In this document: positions 18,414 to 26,258 of the stretch, in pieces | Layout: each line of letters starts with the position of its first letter | How positions within the stretch are numbered: the stretch's first letter is position 1 | Assembly (NCBI GenBank): GCA_015494295.1 | Contig: WGBO01000026.1 | Coordinates: forward strand, 1-64,000 | Origin: Gammaproteobacteria bacterium | GTDB lineage: Bacteria; Pseudomonadota; Gammaproteobacteria; DSM-19610 | Direction: 5' to 3' | Length of the DNA stretch: 64,000 nucleotides | Position numbers and translations under genes: made by a program | The notes under the pieces: generated by a model | Told to the model about the DNA's origin: nothing | Database searches by the model: none | Seen by the model: only the letters and a program-made list of their open reading frames with translations

Positions 18414-19797
18414 CGAAACCGCGCGCCCCCGCCGGCCGTCCGCTGACCGCCCTGAGCCAGACAAAACCGCTGACCCCCGCCACCAGCGACGCCAGCAGGA
18501 TGCCCGTCTTGGCCATCAGCAGGTAGGCGTCCTGGCCGGCGAAACCCAGTTCGGCGATGAAGATAGCCATGGTGAAACCGATGCCCGCCAGCAGGGCCAC
18601 GCCGGCAATCTGGGAAAAGCGCGTCTCGGCCGGCAACTGCCCGACACCGAGTTTCAGCGCCAGCCAGCAGGCGCCTGCGATGCCGAGGAACTTGCCCAGC
18701 ACCAGGCCCAGCATCACGCCCAGGGTGACCGGGTGGGTGAGCGTGTCGCCAAGCCCCGCCAGGGAAATGGGGATACCGGCATTGAAGAACGCGAACACCG
18801 GAATCACCAGGAACGCCACCGGCATGTGCAGGCCGTGTTCCAGGCGTTGCAGCGGCGTCTCGACCTTGTGCACGCCATTCTCGAGCGTCTGCACCACGGC
18901 ACGCAGGGCGTCGTTGGTCATGATGCTCTTGCCCGGTTCGTGACTGGCGTCGAAACGCGCCATCAGTTCCTTCACGTGGGAACTGAAACGCGCCGGATCG
19001 TACTTGGGACTGGCGGGGATGGTGAAAGCGGTCAGCACGCCGGCCAGCGTGGCGTGCACGCCGGACTTGAGCAGCGCCAGCCACAACAGGCCGCCGAGCA
19101 GGAAATACGGCAACGGCTGGCGAATGCCGACACGGTTGATGACCACCAGAATCGCCAGGACAACGGCCGCCGCCGCCAGCGCCTGCATCACGATCTGGTC
19201 GGTATAGAACAGCGCGATAACCAGCACCGCGCCCAGATCGTCGACAATGGCCAGCGCCACCAGGAAAGTGACGAGGGCCTTGGGCACGCGATCGGCAAGC
19301 AGCACCAGGGCACCGATGGCGAAGGCGATGTCGGTGGCCATGGGAATGCCCCAGCCACGCGCCGCCTCGCCCTCGGGATTGAAGGCCAGGTAGATGAGTA
19401 CCGGCGCCACCATGCCACCCACGGCCGCCACGATCGGCAGCGCGGCCTGGCGCGGCACCGCCAGTTCGCCGACCAGCATTTCACGCTTGAGCTCAAGACC
19501 GACGACAAAGAAAAACAGGGCCATCAGGCCGTCGTTGACCCAGTGGTGCAGGGTTTTCTCCAGCCGCCACTCGCCGATGCTGATGCCGACGGGGGTATGC
19601 AACAGGTGCAGGTAGAGTTGCGACAGCGCGCTGTTGGCCAGTACCAGTGCAAGAATGGCGGTCGCCATCAGCAACAGGCCGGAGGTGGTCTGCCGGTGAA
19701 TGAACTCCTCGAACGGAGTCAGGATACGGTCGAAGGATTTTTCCCAGGGAGCGTTGTACACGCCACTGTCGCCCCCCGCCTGTTTGCGCTCGCTCAT
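18400..19797 (-). CDS. nhaA: Na+/H+ antiporter NhaA
   Basis: A 465-residue NhaA, which exports Na+ or Li+ in exchange for protons and is activated at alkaline pH. The essential Asp pair lies in LAIVDDLGAVLVIALFY, with the family stretches FFFVVGLELKREMLVGEL and GIPMATDIAFAIGAL. It is longer than E. coli NhaA (388 residues) because of an N-terminal extension and an insertion near 290-345. ATG at 19797 is preceded by AGAGGAAAAAGGC and overlaps the nhaR stop by 4 nt. It is translationally coupled to its regulator. Confidence 0.96.
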   Translation of the reverse strand: MSERKQAGGDSGVYNAPWEKSFDRILTPFEEFIHRQTTSGLLLMATAILALVLANSALSQLYLHLLHTPVGISIGEWRLEKTLHHWVNDGLMALFFFVVGLELKREMLVGELAVPRQAALPIVAAVGGMVAPVLIYLAFNPEGEAARGWGIPMATDIAFAIGALVLLADRVPKALVTFLVALAIVDDLGAVLVIALFYTDQIVMQALAAAAVVLAILVVINRVGIRQPLPYFLLGGLLWLALLKSGVHATLAGVLTAFTIPASPKYDPARFSSHVKELMARFDASHEPGKSIMTNDALRAVVQTLENGVHKVETPLQRLEHGLHMPVAFLVIPVFAFFNAGIPISLAGLGDTLTHPVTLGVMLGLVLGKFLGIAGACWLALKLGVGQLPAETRFSQIAGVALLAGIGFTMAIFIAELGFAGQDAYLLMAKTGILLASLVAGVSGFVWLRAVSGRPAGARGFDANP

Positions 19798-20735
19798 GCC
19801 TTTTTCCTCTTGCGTCCGGTTTTTTCCTGTGGCGGGGGCATATCGCCGAACAGCCACTCCCTTGCCGTCTGGGTAATGGCGGCAACCGCCGGGTGAGAAA
19901 TCTTGCGTTCAACCGATATGGCGTAGAACTGCTCGCGCACCTCGTCGGTCTGGCCGACCACAACCACTCCATACTGCTTTTCCACTTCCCGCGCAATAGG
20001 CGTGGGCGCAATGAACACGCCGGTACCGCTCTGCCCGAAGGCCTTCATCAGCGCACTGTCGTCGAACTCACCGACGATACGGGGGTGGATGTGCTGGCTG
20101 TCCAGCCACTTCAGCAGGCGGTTGCGCACCACCGTGGTCTCACCGGGAAGCAGCAAGGGCGCGCCTTCCAGGCAGGCGGGAAATCCCTCCTCGAGTTGCT
20201 CGGCCAGCGACGGCGCCGCCAGGAAAGAAACCCCGCAGTCGCCCAGGCGGTGATTGAAACCCCGTACGTTCACGGTGGGCGGGATCGGGCCGTCGGCAAT
20301 CACCAGGTCCACGCGGTGCACGGCGAGTTCCGTCAGCAGGCTTTCGAGAACGCCCTCCCGGCACACGATGCGCACCGGTTCGGACAGTTTCAGCGCTGGC
20401 GCCAGCAAGCGGTAGGCGATCGACTTGGGCACCACGTCGGCGACGCCGACGCGGAACATCAGCGGGCGCCCGTCGGGCAGGTTGCCGATCATCTCCTCCA
20501 GTTCGCTGCCCAGCGAAAAGATCTCGTCGGCGTAACTGAGGACCAGGCGACCGGTCTCGGTAAGCTCCAGGTTGCGGCCCACACGGGTAAACAGGGCCTC
20601 TCCAAGGTTCTCCTCCAGCAGGCTGATCTGGCCACTGATGGTCTGCGGCGTAAGATTCAGGCGCTCGCTGGCGCGTGCGACGCCACCGGCCTTGGCCACC
20701 ACCCAGAAATAGTGCAAATGCTTGTAATTGATCAC
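19794..20735 (-). CDS. nhaR: LysR-family activator NhaR
   Basis: A 313-residue LysR regulator. The N-terminal winged helix-turn-helix (about 1-60: LHYFWVVAKAGGVARASERL) matches NhaR proteins, which activate nhaA in response to Na+. An effector-binding domain follows to about 295, then a basic C-terminal tail. It lies first in the cluster, whereas in E. coli nhaR is downstream of nhaA. Its stop overlaps the nhaA start (ATGA). A palindrome 15-29 nt upstream of the start is a candidate autoregulatory site. Confidence 0.93.
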   Translation of the reverse strand: MINYKHLHYFWVVAKAGGVARASERLNLTPQTISGQISLLEENLGEALFTRVGRNLELTETGRLVLSYADEIFSLGSELEEMIGNLPDGRPLMFRVGVADVVPKSIAYRLLAPALKLSEPVRIVCREGVLESLLTELAVHRVDLVIADGPIPPTVNVRGFNHRLGDCGVSFLAAPSLAEQLEEGFPACLEGAPLLLPGETTVVRNRLLKWLDSQHIHPRIVGEFDDSALMKAFGQSGTGVFIAPTPIAREVEKQYGVVVVGQTDEVREQFYAISVERKISHPAVAAITQTAREWLFGDMPPPQEKTGRKRKKA

Positions 20736-20749
20736 GGCCCGGCCCCATG

Positions 20750-20764
20750 TTCGTTAAATACGAA
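20750..20764. promoter_or_regulatory. candidate NhaR operator between nhaR and hpf
   Basis: TTCGT-TAAAT-ACGAA is a perfect 5-bp inverted repeat and fits the LysR T-N11-A pattern (TCG...CGA). It lies just upstream of nhaR, in the AT-rich divergent space shared with the HPF-type gene. LysR regulators usually bind such a site next to their own gene. The assignment is by motif and position. Confidence 0.55.
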
Positions 20765-20855
20765 TGATAGAATAATAATAATCGACTTTTCCTGATTATC
20801 AAACCACTCTACCCTGACTTTCGTCCATCACCGGACCCGACACGTGGAGAAAACG

Positions 20856-21215
20856 ATGCAAATTGACATCCAGGCCCGCAATTTCTCACTGACCGAAGCG
20901 CTGCGCTCGCACATCGAACGGCGCCTGGCCTTCGCGCTCGGTCCCCGCGACCACCACATCCGCCGCATCGTGGCGCGCCTGTCGGACATCAACGGTCCAC
21001 GCGGCGGTATTGACAAGCACTGCCACCTCCAGGTCCTGCTCGCCCACATGCCGGACGTGGTCATCGAGGACACGGAATCCGATCTCTACGCCGCGATCGA
21101 CCGCGCCTGCGACCGCGCCGGACGTACCGTGGGCAGGCGTCTCGACCGGCAGCGCATCCGCGGCCGCTCCGTGTCGCCGGGCAGCACCGCCGCGCTTGCC
21201 GAACAGCCGGGCTGA
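20856..21215 (+). CDS. HPF/RaiA-family ribosome-associated protein
   Basis: A 119-residue protein with the HPF / sigma-54-modulation fold: beta strand MQIDIQARNFSLTEALRSHI, a positively charged helix ERRLAFALG, and a second helix SDLYAAIDRACDRAGRTVGR. Related proteins bind the 30S decoding region and inactivate ribosomes in stationary phase. It is a short form without the long dimerising C-terminus. ATG at 20856 follows GGAG by seven bases. Its last 20 residues are poorly conserved. The divergent neighbour is nhaR, and carbonic anhydrase follows on the same strand after 73 nt. Confidence 0.82.
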   Translation: MQIDIQARNFSLTEALRSHIERRLAFALGPRDHHIRRIVARLSDINGPRGGIDKHCHLQVLLAHMPDVVIEDTESDLYAAIDRACDRAGRTVGRRLDRQRIRGRSVSPGSTAALAEQPG

Positions 21216-21241
21216 TGCCGGCCCCGAAATCCACTACCATA

Positions 21242-21261
21242 GGGGCCGCCGGGGCGGCCCC
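21242..21261 (+). repeat. GC-rich hairpin in the carbonic-anhydrase leader
   Basis: GGGGCCGCC (21242-21250) pairs perfectly with GGCGGCCCC (21253-21261). The stem lies between the HPF gene and the carbonic anhydrase gene, about 28 nt before the latter's start. No T-run follows, so it may be an attenuating or mRNA-stabilising structure rather than a full terminator. Confidence 0.5.
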
Positions 21262-21288
21262 CGTAACAACCGATCAAGGAAGCAGACT

Positions 21289-21942
21289 TTGAGTGCCATC
21301 GACCAGCTAGTGGCCGGATATCGCCGATTCCGTGCCGGGTACTACGAAAAGAACCGTGAAAAACTGATGGAACTGGCCGACGTCGGCCAGTCGCCACGGG
21401 TTGCCGTCATCGCCTGTTGCGACTCGCGCGTCGACCCCGCACTGATCACCGACAGCCATCCCGGCGACCTGTTCGTGATCCGCAACGTCGCCAACCTGGT
21501 TCCGCCCTGCGAGGGCAAGGGCCTCTGGCACGGCACCAGTGCCGCGCTGCAGTTCGCCGTGTGCAGCCTGGGTGTCGAACACGTCATTGTTCTGGGGCAC
21601 GCGCGCTGCGGCGGCATCCGCTCGCTGCTGGAAGAACCCCGGGACAAGGAAGGCCAGACCTATGTCTCCGACTGGATGAGCATTGCCGAGGAGGCACGCC
21701 GCCGCACCCTCGCCCGCGAGGACCTGAACAGCCTCGACGAACGCATCTACGCCTGCGAACTGGACGCCATCCGGACCTCTCTCGCCAACCTGGAAACCTT
21801 CCCCTGGATCCGCGAGCGCGTTGCACGCGGCGACCTGCAACTGCACGGCTGGTATTACGACATGGCCAGCGGTGACCTGATGTGTCTCGACCCCGAGAGC
21901 GGCGAATACGTCTCCGCCCGCGAGGAAACCGCGACCAGCTGA
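21289..21942 (+). CDS. beta-carbonic anhydrase
   Basis: A 217-residue beta-class carbonic anhydrase that interconverts CO2 and bicarbonate. Zinc ligands are visible as Cys and Asp in CCDSRVDP and as His and Cys in VLGHARCGG. The substrate-binding region GDLFVIRNVANLVPP is intact, and the C-terminus carries the family motif LQLHGWYYDMASGDL. The start is TTG at 21289 with AAGGA eight bases upstream; the frame is open further upstream but overlaps the HPF gene and a hairpin, so a longer product is unlikely. Confidence 0.95.
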   Translation: MSAIDQLVAGYRRFRAGYYEKNREKLMELADVGQSPRVAVIACCDSRVDPALITDSHPGDLFVIRNVANLVPPCEGKGLWHGTSAALQFAVCSLGVEHVIVLGHARCGGIRSLLEEPRDKEGQTYVSDWMSIAEEARRRTLAREDLNSLDERIYACELDAIRTSLANLETFPWIRERVARGDLQLHGWYYDMASGDLMCLDPESGEYVSAREETATS

Positions 21943-22081
21943 CACTCCCTTCATTGTTGCCTGGCTGAGCCACGACAACATGCGCCTCGATATCCACGTC
22001 GTTTCCGGTTACCTGTCCGCTGCCCTGCCGCTGTTCCGGCTGTGGCGGGGAGGGAAGCGGAGACGCGGGCACCGGCGAACG

Positions 22082-22372
22082 TCACCAGTGGACGTGCAGC
22101 GGGGCCTGCTCCAGTTGTCCGATGACGGTGTCGATGTCCTCGCAGCGCGGCAACAGCGGCCAGGGTGTCCAGCGCCCGTCCTCGCGGCGCCAGTCCACGC
22201 GCCAGCGCCCGTGCTCGCGGCGCAGGCGCAACAACGCCTGCCCGTTCTGTTCGATCAGCAGATCACCGTCCTCGCGCCGGCACGACAGGACGGCCTGCGG
22301 CCCGCTGCGACCTTTGCAAAACGCCTGCAGACGGCGCAGGTCGCGCTGTACGGCCAGTTCGCTGACTGTCAT
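22082..22372 (-). CDS. DUF3024 family small protein
   Basis: A 96-residue protein. The C-terminal half (WRVDWRREDGRWTPWPLLP followed by DTVIGQLEQAP) resembles the DUF3024 family, whose function is unknown. The protein is rich in Arg and Trp with no signal peptide. The ATG at 22372 overlaps the stop of the DUF523 gene by 4 nt, so it is translationally coupled to that gene and belongs to the hemH operon. Confidence 0.65.
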   Translation of the reverse strand: MTVSELAVQRDLRRLQAFCKGRSGPQAVLSCRREDGDLLIEQNGQALLRLRREHGRWRVDWRREDGRWTPWPLLPRCEDIDTVIGQLEQAPLHVHW

Positions 22373-22905
22373 TGTCCGTTCCCGGAAAACTTCGCCTGGC
22401 GCGCGAACACGCGCTGAACGAACGCCTCGCGCCCGCCGGGGTCGTCGAGCTGCGTTTCGGAAATCATCGGCAGCTCCGGGAAGCGTTCGCGCAGGCTGGC
22501 GGCGAACAGGCCGGAGGTCACTCCCTGCGCCTGTCCGTCGGCATCGAACAGCGGCGTGTCACCCGGGCCGCAGCTCGGTGAGCGGCTCTTGAAGATACAG
22601 CCGCAGATGTCCCCGAGACGTTCAGCACAAGAGGCGGCATGCCGGCGCAACGCCTCGCCCACTTCCAGGCCGGGATCCTCGACGCCACGCGCCAGCAGCT
22701 CGCCCTGCCGCAGAACAAGCTGAATGGGGGGACGCGGCACCCCCAGGCCGACCTCGACCTCGGGACACACCGGCACCCATTCGAACAGTTCGGACAACAC
22801 GCCGCATACAGCGTCGTGACGCCGGTCGCCGCCGTCGTAACGCACCCTGTCGCCGAGCAGACAACGGCTGACCAGCACCCGCGGTCGCGGTAAGGCGGCC
22901 GTCAT
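22369..22905 (-). CDS. DUF523 family protein (YbbK-like)
   Basis: A 178-residue DUF523 protein. Conserved cysteines occur in VSRCLLGDRVRYDG, PVCPEVEVGLGVPR, GCIFKSRSPSCGPG, a pattern suggestive of metal or iron-sulfur binding. The family has no firmly assigned biochemical role; some members are fused to DUF1722. It starts 9 nt after hemH and overlaps the DUF3024 gene. Neighbourhood with ferrochelatase is compatible with a metal-related role, but this is only inference. Confidence 0.88.
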   Translation of the reverse strand: MTAALPRPRVLVSRCLLGDRVRYDGGDRRHDAVCGVLSELFEWVPVCPEVEVGLGVPRPPIQLVLRQGELLARGVEDPGLEVGEALRRHAASCAERLGDICGCIFKSRSPSCGPGDTPLFDADGQAQGVTSGLFAASLRERFPELPMISETQLDDPGGREAFVQRVFARQAKFSGNGQ

Positions 22906-22914
22906 CGCCGCACC

Positions 22915-24009
22915 TCAGGCGTCCGCGCCCAATGCGCGGGCGCGGGCCGCGCGTTCGGCCCGCTCATCGTCCCCGCCGGCATCGCCGTCCCAGCCCGACA
23001 TGTGGCGCGCCAGCAGTTGCGACAGTGCCTCGATATGATCCGGACGCACATTGAGCGCGGGAATGTAGTGATACTCGCGTCCCCCTGCGGCGAGGAAGGT
23101 TTCACGGTTCTGCACCGCGATCTCCTCCAGCGTTTCCAGGCAGTCGGCGCTGAAGCCCGGGCACACCACATCGACCCGCCCTACCCCGGCCGCCCCCCAT
23201 GCCTCCAGCGTCTTGTCCACATAGGGCGACAACCATTCCTCGCGCCCGAAACGCGACTGGAAAGCAAGCAACCACTGGTCGTAGTCCAGTTGCAGACGCC
23301 CGGCGAGCAGGCGCGCGGTCTTGTGGACTTCACAGAAATAGGGATCGCCGGCCAGCAGGCAACGGCGTGGAATACCGTGGAAGGACATCAGCAGGCGGTC
23401 CGGCCGGCCGTGCGCATCCCAGTGTTCGCGGATACTGGCGGCCAGCGCGTCGAGGTAGGCCGCGTCGTCGTGGTAGTGCTGAACGAATCGCAGACCGGGC
23501 ACCCAGCGGTATTGCGCCAGCACCCGCGTCACCTCGTCGAACACCGAGGCGGTGGTGGTGGCGGAATACTGCGGGTACATGGGCAGCACCAGCAGGCGGC
23601 GTGCACCACGCCGCCGCAGTTCCTCAATACCCGCGGCGATGGAGGGCGATCCGTAACGCATGGCCAGCACCACCTCGACGCGCCCGGAGACCAGTTCGCC
23701 CAGGCGCCGGCCAATGGCCACGCTCTGCTGCTCGGGGATCACCAGCAGCGGCGAACCCTCCGGGGTCCAGATGGAACGGTACAGGGCCGCCACCTTGCGC
23801 GGCCGCAGGCGCAGGATCACGCCATGCAGGATCAGCCACCACAACGGCCGCCAGATCTCCACCACCCGCGGGTCCCAAAGAAACTCGGCGAGATAGCGAC
23901 GCACCGAGCCGGTGTCCGGGGCATCCGGCGTGCCGAGGTTGACCAGCAACACGCCGGTGGCCTCCGGTGCGTCGTGGCGAAAACCGGTTTCCGGTATATA
24001 GCGGCTCAT
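22915..24009 (-). CDS. hemH: ferrochelatase
   Basis: A 364-residue ferrochelatase that inserts Fe2+ into protoporphyrin IX, the last step of heme synthesis. The active-site His is in LMSFHGIPRR and the Glu-containing loop in FQSRFGREEWLSPYVDKTL. The N-terminal VLLVNLGTPDAPDTGSVRRY and VVEIWRPLWW are standard. ATG at 24009. The C-terminal 20 residues are a charged, Ala/Arg-rich tail without counterpart in E. coli HemH. It starts 53 nt after tmcA and leads the DUF523-DUF3024 genes. Confidence 0.96.
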   Translation of the reverse strand: MSRYIPETGFRHDAPEATGVLLVNLGTPDAPDTGSVRRYLAEFLWDPRVVEIWRPLWWLILHGVILRLRPRKVAALYRSIWTPEGSPLLVIPEQQSVAIGRRLGELVSGRVEVVLAMRYGSPSIAAGIEELRRRGARRLLVLPMYPQYSATTTASVFDEVTRVLAQYRWVPGLRFVQHYHDDAAYLDALAASIREHWDAHGRPDRLLMSFHGIPRRCLLAGDPYFCEVHKTARLLAGRLQLDYDQWLLAFQSRFGREEWLSPYVDKTLEAWGAAGVGRVDVVCPGFSADCLETLEEIAVQNRETFLAAGGREYHYIPALNVRPDHIEALSQLLARHMSGWDGDAGGDDERAERAARARALGADA

Positions 24010-24062
24010 GCGGGGCTCCGGCGTGGCGTGCGGGTCGGTAACATCCGGTTATCCTAACAGAT

Positions 24063-26198
24063 TCAATCCAGCAGTTGCCGCAGCACATCACGCAGGCGTT
24101 GCAGGGTTTCGGCATGACCGGACAGGCCGGCGCGGCGCGCGCATTCACCCCAGTCGCGCCGTTGCATCAGCCTGCCGACCAGCAGTTCCGCGTCTTGCGC
24201 GGAAACGGCATCCAGCGAGGCGCTGGACAACAGGCGCTTGCGCAGCCAGTTCCACAGGGCGCCCGCCGCCGCCTCCGGGAAACGCAACTCGCGCGCGACG
24301 CTCTCCACGTCGGCCAGGTCCTCCGCGGACAAGGCCTGTTCCACCTCCGGCGCCTCGCGCATCAACGCTGTCACCAGCGCCACGTCGAGGTCGCGCAGGC
24401 TGTCGCCAAGCTGGTACGGGAAGTGCCGCAGGAATCGACCACGCGCCCGCGTCAGCAACGCCGCACCGTCCGACGTCAACGCTTTCATCACCACCACCGA
24501 GTGAAAGCCGCTGCTGGCGCCGCGCCGCTCGCTGAGCCGCACCGGCCGCCAGCCGGCCCGCCGCCAGAAGCGCAACAGGTCTTCGCTGGCGCCGAAGCAA
24601 CTGCCCAGGTAGTCCAGCCCCTGTGCCGCGGCCTGTTCCTCGATACCGCTCAACAGGCGTGTACCGAAACCGCGCCCCTGTACCGCCGGATGCACGGCGA
24701 TGCGCATCACCCGAGCCGCGTGCATCCGCGGCGCGTCCCGCACACCGAGATGCACCGCCAGCGTTTCCGGCAACAGGTGGCCGTGCGGACGGCGCCTGCC
24801 GGCGGCGATCTCCCGCGCGGCGCCGGCATCGAAGCCGCCCTCGCGCGCCACCAGTGCGGCGGCGGCCACGTGACCGTCGACGCGCGCCAGGTAAACCGAC
24901 AGGTTGGGGCCGTCGAGCAACTGGCGCAGGTCGAACGGCCGGGTCTTGTAGTGCGCGAGCACCAGCAGGCCAAACAGTTCACGCAAGGTGGCTTCGTCGT
25001 CGAACAGCGCGTCACGCGATACCTGTTCGATGCGGACCTGTTGCGGCCTGTACGGTTCGAGCAACGCATCGGGCGCCGCGGTAGCATCAAGCATCAGCAG
25101 CCGGAACACCAATGGCTCCAGGGGATCGCCCGGCGACCAGCGTACCGGCGCGGCCAGCGTCACCGTCTTCCAACTGTTGCTGTACCGGTCCAGCACCCGG
25201 CTGAAACGCAGCGCGAACCCGCGCCCGGTGCCTTCATAACCATGCACCGTGGTGGCGAAGGCGATACGCGGGTAGCGCCGCAGCAGGCGTTCCAGCAAAG
25301 GTGTGGAAATGGCGGCGGCCTCGTCGACCAGCAACAGGTCGGCATCCACGGGTTGCTGCGCGAGGGCATCCGGCGGCAGGTAACGGAGGTGGTCGTGCAA
25401 GGCCGCCGGCAACTGTTCGCGCGCGTGCGCCAGCACGGCGTCCACCGCCTGGCGGCGCGGGCCGGTGACCAGCACCTGCATGTCGCGCGCGGCAACCAGC
25501 CGTGCGGCGGCGATTCCGAACGCGGCGGACTTGCCGCGTCCGCGGTCGGAACGCAACACGACCGGCCGCCGGCGGTGACCGGTGGCGACGTGGACCACGG
25601 CTTCGACCGCGCGCTGCTGGTCGAGGGTCCGGCAGGGCGGTTCGGCCGCTGCCCGCTCCGCCGCCGAGGCCACCACGGCGTCGGGCCGGCGGCACACCTT
25701 ACCGTCTTCGATCCACAGGCTGTCGGTGTCAGCGACCAGTTCGCGCACCAGCCGCCGCAGGTAGCGATTGCCGACCTCCTCCGCGGTATGGGGGGCAACC
25801 GCGACACGGGCGTTTTCGGGATCGGCCAGTTCTGGCCAGCGATCCGCGGCGGGCGTCAACAAAAACATCAGCCCGCCACCACGCAGGGTACCGGCGAGCG
25901 CGCCAAAGGCATCGGGATCGAAGCCGGACCAGGCATTGAACACCAGCAACCCGCACTCGCCACCCAGGAAACGGAAGGCTTCACGCCCGTGGCTTGCAAC
26001 GAGGCCCGCGGGCGCGCCCTCGCCATGCCAGTGCGGATCGAGTCCGGGATGCGTTTCGAGCAGACGTGATACCAGTTCTCGCGACAGGCGGGGATCGCCG
26101 CTCAGCCATGCCAGGCGGCGCTGGTGCGAGGCACGGGCTTGCGCCCACAGCGCTTCGATGGCGTCGTGCGGCGCGCGGGAATTCAGTTCGGCAACCAT
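24063..26198 (-). CDS. tmcA: tRNA(Met) cytidine acetyltransferase
   Basis: A 711-residue TmcA, which makes N4-acetylcytidine at the wobble position of elongator tRNA-Met using acetyl-CoA and ATP. In order: N-terminal DUF1726 domain (about 1-130), a helicase-like ATPase with Walker A SDRGRGKSAAFG and Walker B LLLVDEAAAI, and a GNAT acetyltransferase domain with RIAVHPAVQGRGFGTRLL, then a C-terminal tRNA-binding region. ATG at 26198. It lies downstream of lpdA on the same strand with a 60-nt gap. Confidence 0.95.
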   Translation of the reverse strand: MVAELNSRAPHDAIEALWAQARASHQRRLAWLSGDPRLSRELVSRLLETHPGLDPHWHGEGAPAGLVASHGREAFRFLGGECGLLVFNAWSGFDPDAFGALAGTLRGGGLMFLLTPAADRWPELADPENARVAVAPHTAEEVGNRYLRRLVRELVADTDSLWIEDGKVCRRPDAVVASAAERAAAEPPCRTLDQQRAVEAVVHVATGHRRRPVVLRSDRGRGKSAAFGIAAARLVAARDMQVLVTGPRRQAVDAVLAHAREQLPAALHDHLRYLPPDALAQQPVDADLLLVDEAAAISTPLLERLLRRYPRIAFATTVHGYEGTGRGFALRFSRVLDRYSNSWKTVTLAAPVRWSPGDPLEPLVFRLLMLDATAAPDALLEPYRPQQVRIEQVSRDALFDDEATLRELFGLLVLAHYKTRPFDLRQLLDGPNLSVYLARVDGHVAAAALVAREGGFDAGAAREIAAGRRRPHGHLLPETLAVHLGVRDAPRMHAARVMRIAVHPAVQGRGFGTRLLSGIEEQAAAQGLDYLGSCFGASEDLLRFWRRAGWRPVRLSERRGASSGFHSVVVMKALTSDGAALLTRARGRFLRHFPYQLGDSLRDLDVALVTALMREAPEVEQALSAEDLADVESVARELRFPEAAAGALWNWLRKRLLSSASLDAVSAQDAELLVGRLMQRRDWGECARRAGLSGHAETLQRLRDVLRQLLD

Positions 26199-26258
26199 GC
26201 CGGGATTCTCCCAGAATCACCGACGGGGCGCGAATCAGTACCGGGCGTGCCGCACCGG

